Below, in pieces: positions 62,386 to 64,000 of a stretch of 64,000 bases of DNA. The translations under genes and the position numbers were made by a program. The stretch comes from an uncultured Eubacteriaceae bacterium. GTDB taxonomy: Bacteria; Bacillota; Clostridia; Eubacteriales; Eubacteriaceae. The notes under the pieces were generated by a model, which searched no databases, was not told where the DNA came from, and saw only the letters and a list, made by a program, of their open reading frames with translations. The stretch spans positions 1 through 64,000 of the forward strand of contig CAMBHL010000004.1 of the NCBI GenBank assembly GCA_945867155.1. Direction: 5' to 3'. How positions within the stretch are numbered: the stretch's first letter is position 1; each line of letters begins with the position of its first letter.

Positions 62386-63306
62386 ATGGCAAAAGTTTAT
62401 AAAAATTTATCAGATTTAGTGGGCCATACCCCGCTTTTTGAACTCACTCACGTTGAAAAAGAAGACAACTTGGATGCTCACGTCATCGTCAAGTTGGAAT
62501 ACTTCAATCCAGCAGGTTCAGTCAAAGACCGGATCGCTCTGGCGATGATCAACGACGCTGAAGCCAAAGGCCAGCTCAAACCGGGCTCCACCATCATCGA
62601 ACCGACATCGGGGAACACCGGGATCGGCCTCGCAGCTATCGGCGCATCTAAGGGCTATAAAGTCATTCTGACCATGCCGGAAACCATGTCCGTTGAAAGA
62701 CGCAACCTGCTCAAACTCTACGGCGCAGAAGTCGTTCTGACCGACGGCGCAAAGGGCATGAAGGGCGCCATCGAAAAGGCCAATGAACTCCACGAACAGA
62801 CACCGGACAGCTTTGTCCCAGGCCAGTTCGTTAACCCTGCCAACCCGAAGGCGCACCGCGAAACCACAGGTCCTGAAATCTGGGAAGACACGGACGGAAA
62901 AGTTGACATCTTCGTCGCGGGGATCGGCACCGGCGGCACCCTCACAGGGGTCGGCGAATACCTGAAATCTCAGAATCCGGACGTCAAAGTCGTTGCAGTT
63001 GAACCAGCCGGCTCACCAGTTCTCTCTGAAGGTCACGGCGGCCCACATAAGATTCAGGGCATCGGCGCAGGCTTTGTGCCGGATACGCTGAACACGGACA
63101 TTTATGACGAAATCATCACCGTTACCAATGAAGACGCTTTTGACACCACCCGCAAGGTTGCGAAACACGAAGGCGTTTTAACCGGGATTTCTTCCGGCGC
63201 TGCGGTCTGGACGGCCATTCAGCTGGCGAAACGTCCGGAAAACAAGGGCAAAAACATCGTCGCCCTGCTCCCGGATACCGGCGACCGCTACCTGTCCATG
63301 CTCTAA
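62386..63306 (+). CDS. cysK: Cysteine synthase (O-acetylserine sulfhydrylase)
   Basis: 306 residues, full length. PLP lysine in [11 protein letters not shown] (about 43-48), [10 protein letters not shown] substrate loop, [10 protein letters not shown] phosphate loop and GISSGAA. It makes cysteine from O-acetylserine (from CysE at 1948) and sulfide. The ATG at 62386 has GGAGGC 8 bases upstream. Confidence 0.96.
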   Translation: MAKVYKNLSDLVGHTPLFELTHVEKEDNLDAHVIVKLEYFNPAGSVKDRIALAMINDAEAKGQLKPGSTIIEPTSGNTGIGLAAIGASKGYKVILTMPETMSVERRNLLKLYGAEVVLTDGAKGMKGAIEKANELHEQTPDSFVPGQFVNPANPKAHRETTGPEIWEDTDGKVDIFVAGIGTGGTLTGVGEYLKSQNPDVKVVAVEPAGSPVLSEGHGGPHKIQGIGAGFVPDTLNTDIYDEIITVTNEDAFDTTRKVAKHEGVLTGISSGAAVWTAIQLAKRPENKGKNIVALLPDTGDRYLSML

Positions 63307-63356
63307 GGATCAGCTAAAGATTCATCCGTTTCCTTTCAACCAATCAACTAAAATCA

Positions 63357-63389
63357 AAACCCCGGAACCAAATGGTTCCGGGGTTTTGT
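63357..63389. terminator. Bidirectional intrinsic terminator
   Basis: AAAACCCCGGAACC-aaat-GGTTCCGGGGTTTT. Confidence 0.9.
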
Positions 63390-63410
63390 GTTTTGCGCTG
63401 ATAATATTTT

Positions 63411-64000
63411 TTAAGACCGGTGCCATACTGACGGCACAAACAGCAGGAGCATCGGGAAGATTTCCAGACGCCCGGCCAGCATGTCGAAGATGAGGACGAG
63501 TTTGCTGAAGCCGCTGTAGGCGGAGAAGTTCGAAGCGGGACCGACGCCGGCGAGACCCGGTCCGATGTTGTTGAGGGTTGCGGCGACTGCCGTAAAATTG
63601 GTTTCCATCGAGAAACCGTCCAGGCTGATGATCAGGACGGACAGGCCGAAGATCAAAAAATAAACCGCCGTGAAGACGTTGATGGAGCGCAGCACCGAAT
63701 GTTCGACAGTTTCGCCGTCGAGCATCACTTTCCGAACGGAACGGGGATGCACGATCTGAAACAGTTCTTTTTTTAAGGTTTTGAGGAGCACGAGTATCCG
63801 TGAGACTTTCATGCCGCCGCCGGTGCTGCCGGCGCAGGCGCCGCAGATCATGAGAAGGACGAGAATCCATTTCGAGAACGACGGCCACAGATCGAAGTTC
63901 GTGGTTGAAAACCCAGTCGTCGTGATGATCGAGCTGACCTGGAAAGCGGCTGCCCGAAGGGCATGTTCAAAGTGGGTGTAATGGGGGCGTTTAATCATGA
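63411..64000 (-). CDS. TrkH/KtrB-type potassium transporter, C-terminal part
   Basis: About 196 codons visible; the 5' part lies beyond the window. Selectivity-filter segments SIITTTGFST and TLNNIGPGLAGVGP, the GACAGSTGGGMKVSR loop between subdomains and the end MLAGRLEIFPMLLLF..S.WH match TrkH. With a cytoplasmic TrkA/KtrA partner (not seen) it imports K+. Normal stop at 63411. Confidence 0.93.
   Translation of the reverse strand, partial: MIKRPHYTHFEHALRAAAFQVSSIITTTGFSTTNFDLWPSFSKWILVLLMICGACAGSTGGGMKVSRILVLLKTLKKELFQIVHPRSVRKVMLDGETVEHSVLRSINVFTAVYFLIFGLSVLIISLDGFSMETNFTAVAATLNNIGPGLAGVGPASNFSAYSGFSKLVLIFDMLAGRLEIFPMLLLFVPSVWHRS

Noticed and set aside
63322..63888. 188-codon frame overlapping the TrkH gene
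   Set aside because: Same-strand, out-of-frame shadow; Arg/His-rich and crosses the terminator.

Overview
The window looks like chromosomal DNA of a moderately GC-rich Firmicute of the order Eubacteriales, plausibly a Eubacterium/Pseudoramibacter-like anaerobe. The evidence is strong AGGAGG ribosome binding sites with frequent TTG/GTG starts, a CIRCE-controlled hrcA-grpE-dnaK-dnaJ locus, RNase Y, a GlpP antiterminator, ECF-type metal uptake and a singlet glycine riboswitch. The genus is a guess from gene content. No phage, insertion sequence or CRISPR array was seen.

Layout. 1-60 is the 3' end of a 5S rRNA, so an rRNA operon ends here. 178-11062 holds a catalytically degenerate 5'-nucleotidase-like surface protein, cysE, a PanE-like reductase, membrane and nitroreductase genes, a divergent XRE regulator / membrane kinase pair and a FeoA-FeoB fusion. 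11169-16672 has a PASTA/Ltp-repeat protein, tpx, folC, a 5-formyl-THF cyclo-ligase, and ftsX followed by an M23 hydrolase but without ftsE. 16755-25520 is a glycerol block. On the minus strand lie glpK, glpP and three glycerol-3-phosphate dehydrogenase-type genes, with a factor-independent terminator in front of both glpK and the dehydrogenase genes. On the plus strand lie an iron-type alcohol/glycerol dehydrogenase and dhaK-dhaL. The third Dha subunit, dhaM, sits about 21 kb away at 46182-46595. 25602-27993 encodes a CbiMQO-type Co/Ni transporter.

28079-35895 contains an Fe-S flavoprotein, an orphan amino-acid-binding lipoprotein, hemW and the heat-shock genes. 36069-39391 is a glycolytic operon (pgi, glucokinase, pfkA). 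It is followed by a tight cluster of DnaA-box sequences (39471-39554) in front of a membrane-anchored arylsulfotransferase-like protein. 41212-42762 is a glycine riboswitch and an AGCS symporter. 42808-54307 is a mixed region with membrane proteins, tRNA-Ser(GGA), dhaM, PAP2, ung, ispE, a GntR regulator, a phospholipase-like protein, a MEMO/AMMECR1 fusion and an EamA transporter. 54530-60266 carries rny, ymdB, upp, purB and an iron-type alcohol dehydrogenase.

60332-60726 is a head-to-head pair of 5'-truncated genes (HxlR regulator and flavin-reductase-like), best read as a deletion scar. Next is a leader that encodes a 35-residue peptide ending in Cys-Cys-Cys just before metY and cysK. This is the best candidate for an undescribed regulatory system: cysteine-sensing translation of a leader peptide controlling cysteine/homocysteine synthesis. 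The window ends inside a trkH-type potassium transporter gene.
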